Of a DNA stretch of 64,000 nt, positions 17,403 through 24,910 are shown in pieces. The notes beneath the pieces were generated by a model, which was not told the DNA's origin, ran no database searches, and worked only from the letters and a program-made list of their open reading frames with translations. The position numbers and the translations under genes were made by a program. Origin of the DNA: Riemerella anatipestifer (GTDB taxonomy: Bacteria > Bacteroidota > Bacteroidia > Flavobacteriales > Weeksellaceae); NCBI RefSeq assembly GCF_009670965.2, contig NZ_CP073239.1, positions 434,001 through 498,000 of the forward strand, in the 5' to 3' direction. Every line of letters starts with the position of its first letter. Positions within the stretch are counted from its first letter, which is position 1.

Positions 17403-18314
17403 TTATCTTCCGATAGGATACCATGTTTTACCTGTACTTACAAAAGCGACTCCTGAACGATTAGCTAATGTTCCGAAATTATATGGATACTTATCACTTG
17501 TACCATCTAAATTTACTCCAGAGAAAGCTAATCCAATAGGAGTTCCATTGATGAGATAAATAATTCTACCTGGGTTAGCAGAAGCACTAGGCAATTCTAT
17601 CTTACCACTTACTCCATCGTTAGTCAAAACAATCATATAATCGTACTCTGAGTAAGTTATAGCATCTGCACCATCATGGTTTCTAAGGTTAGCTCCTGCT
17701 TTCGCAACATTATACAAACCATTAACTCCCTGAGTCTGTGTCGCTGGATTCGTAGCGTCTTGTTGGTTATTAGGTACTACATATACCCTACTTTGAAGAT
17801 ATAAATTACCGTTTACATTTAGTTTTCCTGTAGTTCCTGTAGTAAAAGTCAGAGCATTGTTGTTTTGGTTAATAGTTGTCGCTTCCGTAAGTGCACCTCC
17901 TAGCTTAACATTACTAGAAGCTAAAGTAAGACCGTTAGTAGCCCCTACAGAAGAACCTCCTCCATTCTTTACCCACTTTGTACCGCTCCAGTAGTAATAG
18001 CCCTTTTCTGTAATGTCCGCTACTTTAGCATCAGAACCTGTATAGTCTGAAATATCATTTACATAGATAAGTGTAGACTCCTTAAGAGACATATCTGCAT
18101 TAGTCGTCATTAGATAAGCCTTATTTTTACTCACATTAGGGATAATAAGTCCTTCTAAAGTTGTAGCAGCATTAGTAGATTTACCTTTAATTTCTAAAGT
18201 AGCACTAGGTTTATCATAATTAATCCCTACCTTACCGCTGTAGTCTTGACCGTAAACTACTAGTCCTAAACCTAAAAAGGCAAACACACTCAATTTTGTC
18301 GTTTTTGTTGTCAT
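17403..18314 (-). CDS. Secreted beta-rich protein, relative of the neighbouring fibre protein
   Basis: A 303-aa protein with a signal peptide (TKLSVFAFLGLGLVVYGQD). The N-terminal YSGKVGINYDKPSATLEIKG and LIIPNVSKNKAYLM resemble the start-repeat modules of the 625-aa protein, including the later KGYYYWSGTKWVKNGGG matching that protein's KGFYYFSNPTGK...GKWVRL. It lacks the coiled-coil tail. It precedes the 625-aa gene by 42 nt on the same strand, so the two are probably co-transcribed. Function unknown, probably a surface or matrix protein. Confidence 0.75.
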   Translation of the reverse strand: MTTKTTKLSVFAFLGLGLVVYGQDYSGKVGINYDKPSATLEIKGKSTNAATTLEGLIIPNVSKNKAYLMTTNADMSLKESTLIYVNDISDYTGSDAKVADITEKGYYYWSGTKWVKNGGGSSVGATNGLTLASSNVKLGGALTEATTINQNNNALTFTTGTTGKLNVNGNLYLQSRVYVVPNNQQDATNPATQTQGVNGLYNVAKAGANLRNHDGADAITYSEYDYMIVLTNDGVSGKIELPSASANPGRIIYLINGTPIGLAFSGVNLDGTSDKYPYNFGTLANRSGVAFVSTGKTWYPIGR

Positions 18315-18454
18315 AAAATTTGATTTTAAAATTGTTGATATTTAAAGTTTATAGATGTTAGATATTGGATATTATATTTTAGAGGTTGGATGTTGGGCTT
18401 AAGGGTTGATGAAGCCATACTAAGTTCTAAACTCTCATATCTCACCTCTAACCT

Positions 18455-18820
18455 AAAAAAACGCCTTTCCCCTCTAAACACACACAAAATGAGAGGAAAG
18501 GCTGATATAGAAAGAGCAGAACGCTCTCTCTGAACACTAGAAGCACTAAACAAGAACGACCATGTTGTTTTAAAAAACAAAAATGCTTCTAGTAGATGGG
18601 TATATAAATTATCTTGTAAATAATACAAACACGAGAAACCTCCAATGAATACTGGCGGTATATTTTTTCTAAACGATAAAAGTTGAAATATTTTTCTAGA
18701 TAATAGAAGACATATACACGAAACTATGTGTGTGTGTTTACACAATTATTCGGAAGTACCAAATTTTTGTGCAAGTTTTTTTTATTTTTTTGTATGTCGC
18801 TGATAGTGTATCGCATAAAT
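18455..18820 (-). ncRNA. Predicted minus-strand RNA or leader transcript (about 365 nt)
   Basis: The 635-nt stretch 18315-18949 has no convincing gene. On the minus strand it holds a consensus promoter (18857-18827), several hairpins (arms 18536-18545/18584-18593, perfect 10 bp with a nested stem; 18513-18517/18523-18527) and an intrinsic terminator (18463-18502 plus T7). A transcript of about 365 nt is predicted. It could be a small RNA or an attenuated leader of the secreted-protein genes at 17403-18314. A 30-codon frame (ATG at 18816) starts at the very 5' end. No known RNA family was recognised. Confidence 0.4.
18463..18502 (-). terminator. Intrinsic terminator 150 nt upstream of the secreted-protein gene
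   Basis: Arms of 12 bp (18463-18474 and 18491-18502, one mismatch) with a 16-nt loop. On the minus strand the stem is followed by G and seven T (18461-18455). Confidence 0.75.
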
Positions 18821-18826
18821 CTAGAG

Positions 18827-18857
18827 CAAATGTATAAGCATTTTTTAATATATGCAA
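18827..18857 (-). promoter_or_regulatory. Predicted minus-strand promoter TTG-N20-TACATTTG
   Basis: On the minus strand TTG (18857-18855), a 20-nt spacer and TACATTTG (18834-18827) match the Bacteroidota consensus exactly. It fires towards the gene-free region and away from the ABC transporter. Confidence 0.6.
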
Positions 18858-18898
18858 ATTATATGTAGCAAATATTAAATCTCTAAGCCTACCCGCTT

Positions 18899-18929
18899 TT
18901 GCTCAATTAAAATATCCTGCTTACTTTTG
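18899..18929 (+). promoter_or_regulatory. Predicted promoter of the ABC transporter gene
   Basis: TTG (18899-18901), a 20-nt spacer and TACTTTTG (18922-18929) match TTG-N-TAnnTTTG. The ATG at 18950 is 20 nt further on. Confidence 0.65.
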
Positions 18930-18949
18930 TGGCTTTATAAGAGACTTTA

Positions 18950-20785
18950 ATGAAACCTTTACATAGAATTTTAAGCTTCGCCAAACCGCATCAAAAGTAC
19001 CTTTGGGGAAGTATGTTTTTTAATATTTTGTACTCTGTACTTCAAATATTTTCGGTGCTTTCTATGCTCCCTGTTTTAAGGATTATCCTAAGATTAGATA
19101 AAATAGACACTACCAAAGAGCCCTTCTACGATGGTAACATGAGTAATTATTTTGGTTACTTAAAAGATTTAGTCTATTATAAAATACAGGTATATAACGA
19201 TATTTATGGCGGTAGCACCGTTTTGGCTTGGGTTTGTGTAATTACAGGTGTGGCGTTTTTGCTTCGTAATATCTCTAGATACCTTGGGTCTTTTCTCCTT
19301 GTAAACTACCGTGTGGGGATTACTAAAGATTTAAGAAGTGCCATCTATCACAAATTTCTAAAACTCCCTGTATCGTTCTTCACAGAACAAAGGAAAGGCG
19401 ATATGATGTCCAGAATTTCTAACGATGTCGGTGCTATAGAAAGTGGTATTATGGGAGCCTTAGTAGATATTGTGAATGCTCCATTCATGATTATTTTTTC
19501 TCTCACCGCACTCTTCTTATTAGATGCCCAGCTTACGCTGTTTTCCCTGATTGTCTTCCCTGTGATGGGTTGGCTGATTTCGTGGGTGGGTAAAAGTTTA
19601 AAAAGACAAGCCAACTCGGCTCAAGAGGAACTCGGCAACTTATTCTCCTTAGTAGATGAAACTTTAAAATCTTCCAAAGTCATCAAAATATTTAATGCCG
19701 ATAAAATCCTAGAAAAAAGATTTGATACCACCACCAATCTTTGGCAAAAATACGCCATAGGTATGAGCCGAAGACGAGAACTTGCCTCTCCAATGAGTGA
19801 GTTTTTAGGATCTATCACAATGTTGCTTATCGCTTGGTTTTCGGGCATCAGCGTTATCAACGGAACTAATAACGACCCTGCAACCTTCCTTATTTTCTTA
19901 GGAATTTTCTACCAAATCCTTGCTCCTGCTAAACAGCTATCTAATTCTATATCTTCTATACAAAGCGGAATGGCAAGTCTAGAGAGAGTTTCAGAAGTTT
20001 TAGATTATGATTTAAAAGTGGAAGAAACTGCCAATCCTGTTGCTATCCAAAATCTCAACCACAACATTGAGTTTAAGAATATCAGCTTTTTCTACGACCA
20101 AGACCATAAGATTTTAGAGGACTTCTCTATGTCTTTACCAAAAGGGAAAACCGTGGCATTGGTGGGTCAGTCTGGAAGTGGTAAAACTACCGTCGCCAAC
20201 CTTTTGGCAAGGTTCTACGATGTTAATAAAGGAAGTATAGAAGTAGATGGCAACAACATCAAAGATTTAAAACTAAAAGACTACCGAAGCCTGCTAGGAA
20301 TGGTTACGCAAGAGTCAGTATTATTTAACGATACAGTCTATAATAATATCTTAATGGGTAAGCCAGAGGCTTCCAAGGAAGAAGTCATCGCTGCGGCTAA
20401 AATAGCCAACGCACACCAGTTTATAGAAAGCCTTTCTGAAGGCTACAACACCAACATAGGCGATGATGGCAACAAACTATCAGGAGGACAAAAGCAGAGA
20501 ATTTCCATCGCAAGAGCGGTACTCAAAAATCCACCCGTGATGATTTTAGACGAAGCTACCTCTGCCCTAGACACCGAAAGCGAAAGAGCCGTACAAGATG
20601 CCTTAGATAAAATGATGGAGAACAGAACATCGCTCATCATTGCCCACCGACTGTCCACCATACAAAAAGCCGACTTAATCCTAGTAATGGAAAAAGGCAA
20701 GGTAATAGAACAAGGCAACCACAACGACTTAATGGCTAGAAATGGTGTTTACAAAAAGCTAGTAGAGCTACAAAATTTTGATTAA
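18950..20785 (+). CDS. MsbA-like ABC exporter (fused permease and ATPase)
   Basis: A 611-aa half transporter working as a homodimer in the inner membrane. The N-terminal domain (about 1-330) has six predicted helices. The ATPase domain (about 360-611) has Walker A VGQSGSGKTT, signature LSGGQKQR, Walker B VMILDEATSALD and H-loop LIIAHRLST. The family exports lipid A precursors or drugs; MsbA itself is one member, but substrate cannot be told from sequence. It is a single gene with its own promoter, and guaB follows with a separate promoter. Confidence 0.92.
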   Translation: MKPLHRILSFAKPHQKYLWGSMFFNILYSVLQIFSVLSMLPVLRIILRLDKIDTTKEPFYDGNMSNYFGYLKDLVYYKIQVYNDIYGGSTVLAWVCVITGVAFLLRNISRYLGSFLLVNYRVGITKDLRSAIYHKFLKLPVSFFTEQRKGDMMSRISNDVGAIESGIMGALVDIVNAPFMIIFSLTALFLLDAQLTLFSLIVFPVMGWLISWVGKSLKRQANSAQEELGNLFSLVDETLKSSKVIKIFNADKILEKRFDTTTNLWQKYAIGMSRRRELASPMSEFLGSITMLLIAWFSGISVINGTNNDPATFLIFLGIFYQILAPAKQLSNSISSIQSGMASLERVSEVLDYDLKVEETANPVAIQNLNHNIEFKNISFFYDQDHKILEDFSMSLPKGKTVALVGQSGSGKTTVANLLARFYDVNKGSIEVDGNNIKDLKLKDYRSLLGMVTQESVLFNDTVYNNILMGKPEASKEEVIAAAKIANAHQFIESLSEGYNTNIGDDGNKLSGGQKQRISIARAVLKNPPVMILDEATSALDTESERAVQDALDKMMENRTSLIIAHRLSTIQKADLILVMEKGKVIEQGNHNDLMARNGVYKKLVELQNFD

Positions 20786-20821
20786 ATCTCCTTAACATTG
20801 GGAGGCTAAGATGATTTTCTT

Positions 20822-20852
20822 TTGTAAGATTAAATAAAAAGCCTTAGTTTTG
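20822..20852 (+). promoter_or_regulatory. Predicted guaB promoter
   Basis: TTG (20822-20824), a 20-nt spacer and TAGTTTTG (20845-20852) match the Bacteroidota consensus, 13 nt before the guaB ATG. Confidence 0.65.
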
Positions 20853-20865
20853 CAAAGAAAGTGCT

Positions 20866-22326
20866 ATGCCTATACAAGACAAAATTGTAGAATCTGCCAT
20901 CACTTTTGATGATGTGCTTCTAGTACCGTCCTTTTCTGAGGTACTTCCCAATCAAGTTTCGCTTAAATCTCGTCTTACCGACAAAATAACGCTGAATGTG
21001 CCTATCGTTTCCGCAGCGATGGATACCGTTACCGAATCCGACTTAGCTATTGCTTTAGCTCGTGTGGGAGGTTTAGGTTTTATCCATAAAAATATGCCGA
21101 TAGAGGAACAAGCCGCTCAAGTGAACAAGGTAAAACGCTCCGAAAACGGAATGATAGCCGACCCTGTAACACTTTCTAAAGATTACACTCTAAGAGAAGC
21201 CAGAGAGCTGATGGCCAGATACAAAATTTCTGGTCTGCCTGTGGTAGATGACAATAATACGCTTATAGGCATCATTACCAATAGAGATGTAAAATACCAA
21301 GAAAATTTGGATATGAAGGTGGAAGAGCTGATGACTAAAGATAATCTAGTAACTTCGGACAAGAATACCACTCTTGAAACGGCTAAAAATATCCTTCTAG
21401 AAAACAGAGTAGAGAAGCTCCCTATCGTTGATGAAAATTTTAAACTCGTAGGGCTTATCACTATTAAAGATATAGACAATCAACTAGAATATCCTCACGC
21501 CAATAAAGACAAAAACGGCAGACTCATCGTAGGTGCAGGTGTAGGTGTAGGCGAAGACACTATGGAGCGTGTAACCGCCTTAGTCAAAGCTGGGGTGGAT
21601 ATTATTGCCATAGATTCTGCACACGGACATTCTAAAGGAGTTTTAGATAAAATAAAGGAAATCCGACAAGCCTTCCCAGACCTAGATATCGTGGGTGGAA
21701 ATATTGTAACCGCAGAAGCTGCCAAAGACCTCATTGAGGCTGGTGCTAATGTTCTAAAGGTTGGTGTAGGTCCAGGTTCTATTTGTACCACAAGAGTAGT
21801 AGCTGGTGTAGGTGTACCTCAACTTTCGGCAATATATAATGTGTATGAGTACGCTCAATCTAAAAATGTTGCTGTAATCGCAGATGGCGGAATTAAACTT
21901 TCTGGCGACATCGTAAAGGCTATCGCAAGTGGCGCTAATGCAGTAATGCTAGGCTCTCTATTCGCAGGAACCGATGAAGCTCCAGGTGAAGAAATTATTT
22001 TCCAAGGAAGAAAATTCAAATCTTACCAAGGTATGGGGAGCTTAGCTGCGATGAAAAGAGGCGGTAAAGAGCGTTATTTCCAAAGCGAAGCTAAAAAATT
22101 TGTACCCGAAGGCATAGAAGGTAGAGTGCCACACAAAGGTAAGTTAGAAGATGTGGTATTCCAGCTCACAGGCGGACTAAGAGCAGGTATGGGATACTGC
22201 GGTGCGAAAGATATTAAATCACTCCAAACCGATTCTAAAATGGTAAAAATAACAGGTAGTGGTCTTAAAGAATCTCACCCTCACGATGTGATTATTACTC
22301 AAGAAGCTCCTAATTACTCCTTGTAG
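20866..22326 (+). CDS. guaB: IMP dehydrogenase (GuaB)
   Basis: Oxidises IMP to XMP, the first committed step of GTP synthesis. The 486-aa length is standard. The catalytic barrel is interrupted by a CBS pair (about residues 95-205; [20 protein letters not shown] and [20 protein letters not shown]). The active-site loop GPGSICTTR carries the catalytic Cys, and the flap region [18 protein letters not shown] is intact. A strong terminator follows. Confidence 0.97.
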   Translation: MPIQDKIVESAITFDDVLLVPSFSEVLPNQVSLKSRLTDKITLNVPIVSAAMDTVTESDLAIALARVGGLGFIHKNMPIEEQAAQVNKVKRSENGMIADPVTLSKDYTLREARELMARYKISGLPVVDDNNTLIGIITNRDVKYQENLDMKVEELMTKDNLVTSDKNTTLETAKNILLENRVEKLPIVDENFKLVGLITIKDIDNQLEYPHANKDKNGRLIVGAGVGVGEDTMERVTALVKAGVDIIAIDSAHGHSKGVLDKIKEIRQAFPDLDIVGGNIVTAEAAKDLIEAGANVLKVGVGPGSICTTRVVAGVGVPQLSAIYNVYEYAQSKNVAVIADGGIKLSGDIVKAIASGANAVMLGSLFAGTDEAPGEEIIFQGRKFKSYQGMGSLAAMKRGGKERYFQSEAKKFVPEGIEGRVPHKGKLEDVVFQLTGGLRAGMGYCGAKDIKSLQTDSKMVKITGSGLKESHPHDVIITQEAPNYSL

Positions 22327-22338
22327 TCATAAAAGTAA

Positions 22339-22374
22339 AAAAGCGATAATCAAGTTTTGATTATCGCTTTTTTT
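22339..22374 (+). terminator. guaB terminator
   Basis: Perfect 15-bp arms (22339-22353 and 22357-22371) with a GTT loop, ending in a run of seven T. It lies 12 nt after the guaB stop. Confidence 0.93.
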
Positions 22375-22394
22375 GTTAAATACTGATTTTTTGC

Positions 22395-22424
22395 TTGTCT
22401 ATTTCAAAATAAAATTTAACTTTG
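22395..22424 (+). promoter_or_regulatory. Promoter of the membrane-protein/regulator operon
   Basis: TTG (22395-22397), a 19-nt spacer and TAACTTTG (22417-22424). The start at 22442 lies just downstream, which shows that the longer frame from 22373 is not the real protein start. Confidence 0.7.
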
Positions 22425-22434
22425 CATCTCAAAG
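22420..22434 (+). promoter_or_regulatory. Candidate operator, copy 1 (CTTTG-N5-CAAAG)
   Basis: CTTTG-CATCT-CAAAG overlaps the -7 element of the operon that encodes the winged-helix regulator. The same dyad lies at the promoter of the gene at 23431. Confidence 0.45.
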
Positions 22435-22441
22435 TTCTTTT

Positions 22442-23059
22442 ATGATTAAAAATAATTATCAAGAAGATTTATCTCATATCCGCTCTATGATGGAGCGAAG
22501 TACTCGTTTCATTTCGTTAAGTGGTTTTTCTGGTATTTCAGCAGGGCTATTTGCAATACTTGGAGCGTCTTATGTTTATTTCTTATTTAAAAAGTCTGGT
22601 ATTGAATATTTTAATCCTTATCAGAATATTGAACTTGCTCCACTTATCCCTCATTTAATTATTACCGCCATTGTAGTATTGGTTCTGTCCATTGGGTTTG
22701 GAATATTTTTTACCGTAAACAAGAGCAGAAAGAAAAACCTCCCTATTTGGACGAATACTACGAAAGATTTACTTTACAATTTATTTATGCCATTGGTTAT
22801 TGGTGGACTATTTTGTATCGGACTGATGTACCATAGTTATTTTGTACTATTAGCTCCTGCTACGCTTATTTTTTACGGGTTGGCACTCATCAATGCTTCA
22901 AAATATACTTACTCTGACATCAAATTTTTAGGAATTACAGAGTGTATTATAGGAGTACTTTCTATGTTTTTATTAGGCTGGGGATTACTGTTTTGGAGTT
23001 TGGGTTTTGGAGTCGCTCACATTGTGTATGGGATTATTATGTATAAAAAATACGACTAG
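22442..23059 (+). CDS. Membrane protein, partner of a winged-helix regulator
   Basis: A 205-aa protein from the ATG at 22442. A charged N-terminal segment (EDLSHIRSMMERSTRFISL) is followed by about five membrane helices (near residues 28-50, 68-92, 112-135, 138-155 and 170-200). No domain is recognised; the pattern of this gene followed by a winged-helix regulator and a DUF4153/DUF4173 membrane protein is a common arrangement in flavobacteria as far as I recall. Its promoter carries the candidate operator. The regulator starts 26 nt after its stop. Confidence 0.75.
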   Translation: MIKNNYQEDLSHIRSMMERSTRFISLSGFSGISAGLFAILGASYVYFLFKKSGIEYFNPYQNIELAPLIPHLIITAIVVLVLSIGFGIFFTVNKSRKKNLPIWTNTTKDLLYNLFMPLVIGGLFCIGLMYHSYFVLLAPATLIFYGLALINASKYTYSDIKFLGITECIIGVLSMFLLGWGLLFWSLGFGVAHIVYGIIMYKKYD

Positions 23060-23085
23060 TCTATTTTACACTTTAAATCTATTTT

Positions 23086-23376
23086 ATGATTGATATTAAC
23101 CAACTCAACAAAGAATTTGAAAATAGGGTAAGACTAGGAATAATGTCTGTACTCATAGTGAATGAATGGGTTGATTTTACGGAAATGAAAACAATTTTAC
23201 AAGTAACCGATGGTAACTTGGCAAGCCATAGTAATGCACTAGAAAAAGCAGGATATATAGAAGTGAAAAAAGAATTTGTAGGAAAAAAGCCTAAAACCTC
23301 TTACCACGCTACACTAGAAGGTAAAGAAGCATTTAGTAATCATATCAATTTATTAGAGCAACTTTTAAAAAAATAA
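23086..23376 (+). CDS. Winged-helix transcriptional regulator (HTH_34-like)
   Basis: A 96-aa DNA-binding protein. The fold is a small winged helix: FENRVRLGIMSVLIVNEWVD (helix 1), FTEMKTILQVTDGNLASHSN (helices 2 and 3, the recognition helix), ALEKAGYIEVKKEFVGKKPK (wing) and TSYHATLEGKEAFSNHINLL (dimer helix). This is typical of the MarR/ArsR-like PF13601 family. Being cotranscribed with the membrane protein and next to the DUF4173-type gene, it probably represses or activates both; the shared dyad fits. Confidence 0.88.
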   Translation: MIDINQLNKEFENRVRLGIMSVLIVNEWVDFTEMKTILQVTDGNLASHSNALEKAGYIEVKKEFVGKKPKTSYHATLEGKEAFSNHINLLEQLLKK

Positions 23377-23392
23377 ACTTTTTTTTACTCTT

Positions 23393-23400
23393 TAACTTTG
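23393..23400 (+). promoter_or_regulatory. -7 promoter element of the DUF4173-type gene
   Basis: TAACTTTG is identical to the element before 22442. It lies 30 nt before the ATG at 23431. No TTG box is seen at the expected distance, so it may need an activator. Confidence 0.55.
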
Positions 23401-23410
23401 AAATTCAAAG
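23396..23410 (+). promoter_or_regulatory. Candidate operator, copy 2 (CTTTG-N5-CAAAG)
   Basis: CTTTG-AAATT-CAAAG overlaps the -7 element in the same register as copy 1 at 22420-22434. Confidence 0.45.
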
Positions 23411-23430
23411 AACTTTAAAATAAAAATATT

Positions 23431-24825
23431 ATGAAAAAACATTATTTAATTTTCGGTAGCACACTTGTGTTTGTTATTCTTTTTTACCAAGAGAATCTCG
23501 GTGTCAATCTAGGAATTTTGGGAGTCTTACTAAGTCTTGTTACTCTCATCATCACTCCAAAACAAAGAAAAACCAAAACCTTCCTAACTCTCTTTGTGCT
23601 AAGTTTATTTTCGTCTTTTGCTTTTGCTTGGTATGGGGACTTTGTTTCTTTTGCCGCACTTATCATTTCCGTTTTATTACTTAGATATAAAGCTCAAAAC
23701 AGAAATATGAAGGCAATCCTAGCACTTCCCATAGGCATTATAAACGGTTTTACATTTGTGTGCAAATTCTTTAATTTTGACTATTGGCTTGATGTAAAAT
23801 CTTCTTCTTCAGACTCAAGAAAAGGACGATTATTTATCTGGCTTATTCCTTTGTTATTTTTTGTTACCTTTTTCTTCATCTACAGTACTGCTAGTAAACA
23901 TTTTTCCGATTTGCTCAACTTTGATTGGAATCTAGATTTTCCTCAAATCCTTGCACTAAGTGCTTTAGGTTTCTACCTCACTTTTAACTATTGGTTATTC
24001 TCTGCTGAAAAATTTAGTTTAAAATACAACTGTTTACTTAGCAATCAATTTGAGAAAAATTTTCATTTAAAAAAGCCTACTTCCACCTATTTTTTTATTG
24101 ATATAGATTCTGAAAGAATGAGCGGTGTAGCCTCTTTTGTTGTACTTAATTTACTTCTCCTCATCTTTATTTGCACCTTTAATTATGAACAATTTTTTGA
24201 AAACAGAATCTCTGCAAGTCAACTTTCTTCAGATACTCATCAGCGCATCAACACCATCATCATTTCCATTATTATGGCGGTATTGGTAATATTATTTTAT
24301 TTTAAATCTCACTTTAATTTTGATGAAAAAGCCAAACACCTAAAACTATTAGCTAAAGTTTGGCTATTACTCAATGCTGTTTTGGTAATATCAGCAGGCA
24401 TAAAAAACACTGAATATATCTTACATTTTGGACTTACTTACAAAAGATTAGGTGTTTATACATTCCTTATTTTATGCATCATAGGACTATTTTTCACCTA
24501 TCTCAAGGTCATCAATAAAAAAACTAACGCCTACCTTTTCAACCATATGTTTTGGTATTTCTACGGCACTGTTCTAGTTTGCAGTTTCATCAACTGGGGA
24601 AGCCTAATTACGACCTATAATATAAATACTGGAAAAGGACAAGATTATGATTTTATCCAAGGTCTTAACTTTAATCATCAGCAAATTATTGATAACTACT
24701 ACCGTAAAAATCCACAAATATATTTCCACGATAAGGAATATATGAAGCAAGACATCAAGAGTAACAAAAATAATTCGTTCCTATCCAAAAGCATTTATTA
24801 TGAAACTCTGCCTTCTAATTTTTAG
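23431..24825 (+). CDS. DUF4173/DUF4153-family polytopic membrane protein
   Basis: A 464-aa inner-membrane protein with about 12 hydrophobic helices from the N-terminus (VILFYQENLGVNLGILGVLL) to about residue 395, then a polar C-terminal tail with a basic, tyrosine-rich stretch (IIDNYYRKNPQIYFHDKEYM). The helix pattern and segments such as HFGLTYKRLGVYTFLI are typical of the DUF4153/DUF4173 family. The function is unknown. Its own promoter shares a dyad with the upstream regulator operon. Confidence 0.82.
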   Translation: MKKHYLIFGSTLVFVILFYQENLGVNLGILGVLLSLVTLIITPKQRKTKTFLTLFVLSLFSSFAFAWYGDFVSFAALIISVLLLRYKAQNRNMKAILALPIGIINGFTFVCKFFNFDYWLDVKSSSSDSRKGRLFIWLIPLLFFVTFFFIYSTASKHFSDLLNFDWNLDFPQILALSALGFYLTFNYWLFSAEKFSLKYNCLLSNQFEKNFHLKKPTSTYFFIDIDSERMSGVASFVVLNLLLLIFICTFNYEQFFENRISASQLSSDTHQRINTIIISIIMAVLVILFYFKSHFNFDEKAKHLKLLAKVWLLLNAVLVISAGIKNTEYILHFGLTYKRLGVYTFLILCIIGLFFTYLKVINKKTNAYLFNHMFWYFYGTVLVCSFINWGSLITTYNINTGKGQDYDFIQGLNFNHQQIIDNYYRKNPQIYFHDKEYMKQDIKSNKNNSFLSKSIYYETLPSNF

Positions 24826-24849
24826 ATAGCTATTACCTCTCATAAATAC

Positions 24850-24881
24850 AAAAACCAAAGGATTTTCACCTTTGGTTTTTT
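24850..24881. terminator. Bidirectional terminator between convergent genes
   Basis: Arms AAAACCAAAGG and CCTTTGGTTTT with a 7-base loop, flanked by A and T runs. It serves the + gene ending 24825 and the - gene ending 24911. Confidence 0.88.
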
Positions 24882-24910
24882 AGTTCACTTTAATGGTTGG
24901 AAAGCTATTA

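Noticed and set aside
18326..18745. Open frame of 139 codons on the minus strand in the gene-free region
   Set aside because: It runs through the predicted terminator, has a composition unlike proteins (Cys, Phe and Ser-rich) and no domain, so it is not taken as a gene.
18455..18820. Match of the predicted RNA to RNase P RNA because of GAGGAAAG-like bases
   Set aside because: The conserved RNase P core (GAGGAAAGTCCGGGC-like) is not complete, and it is on the wrong strand for the predicted transcript.
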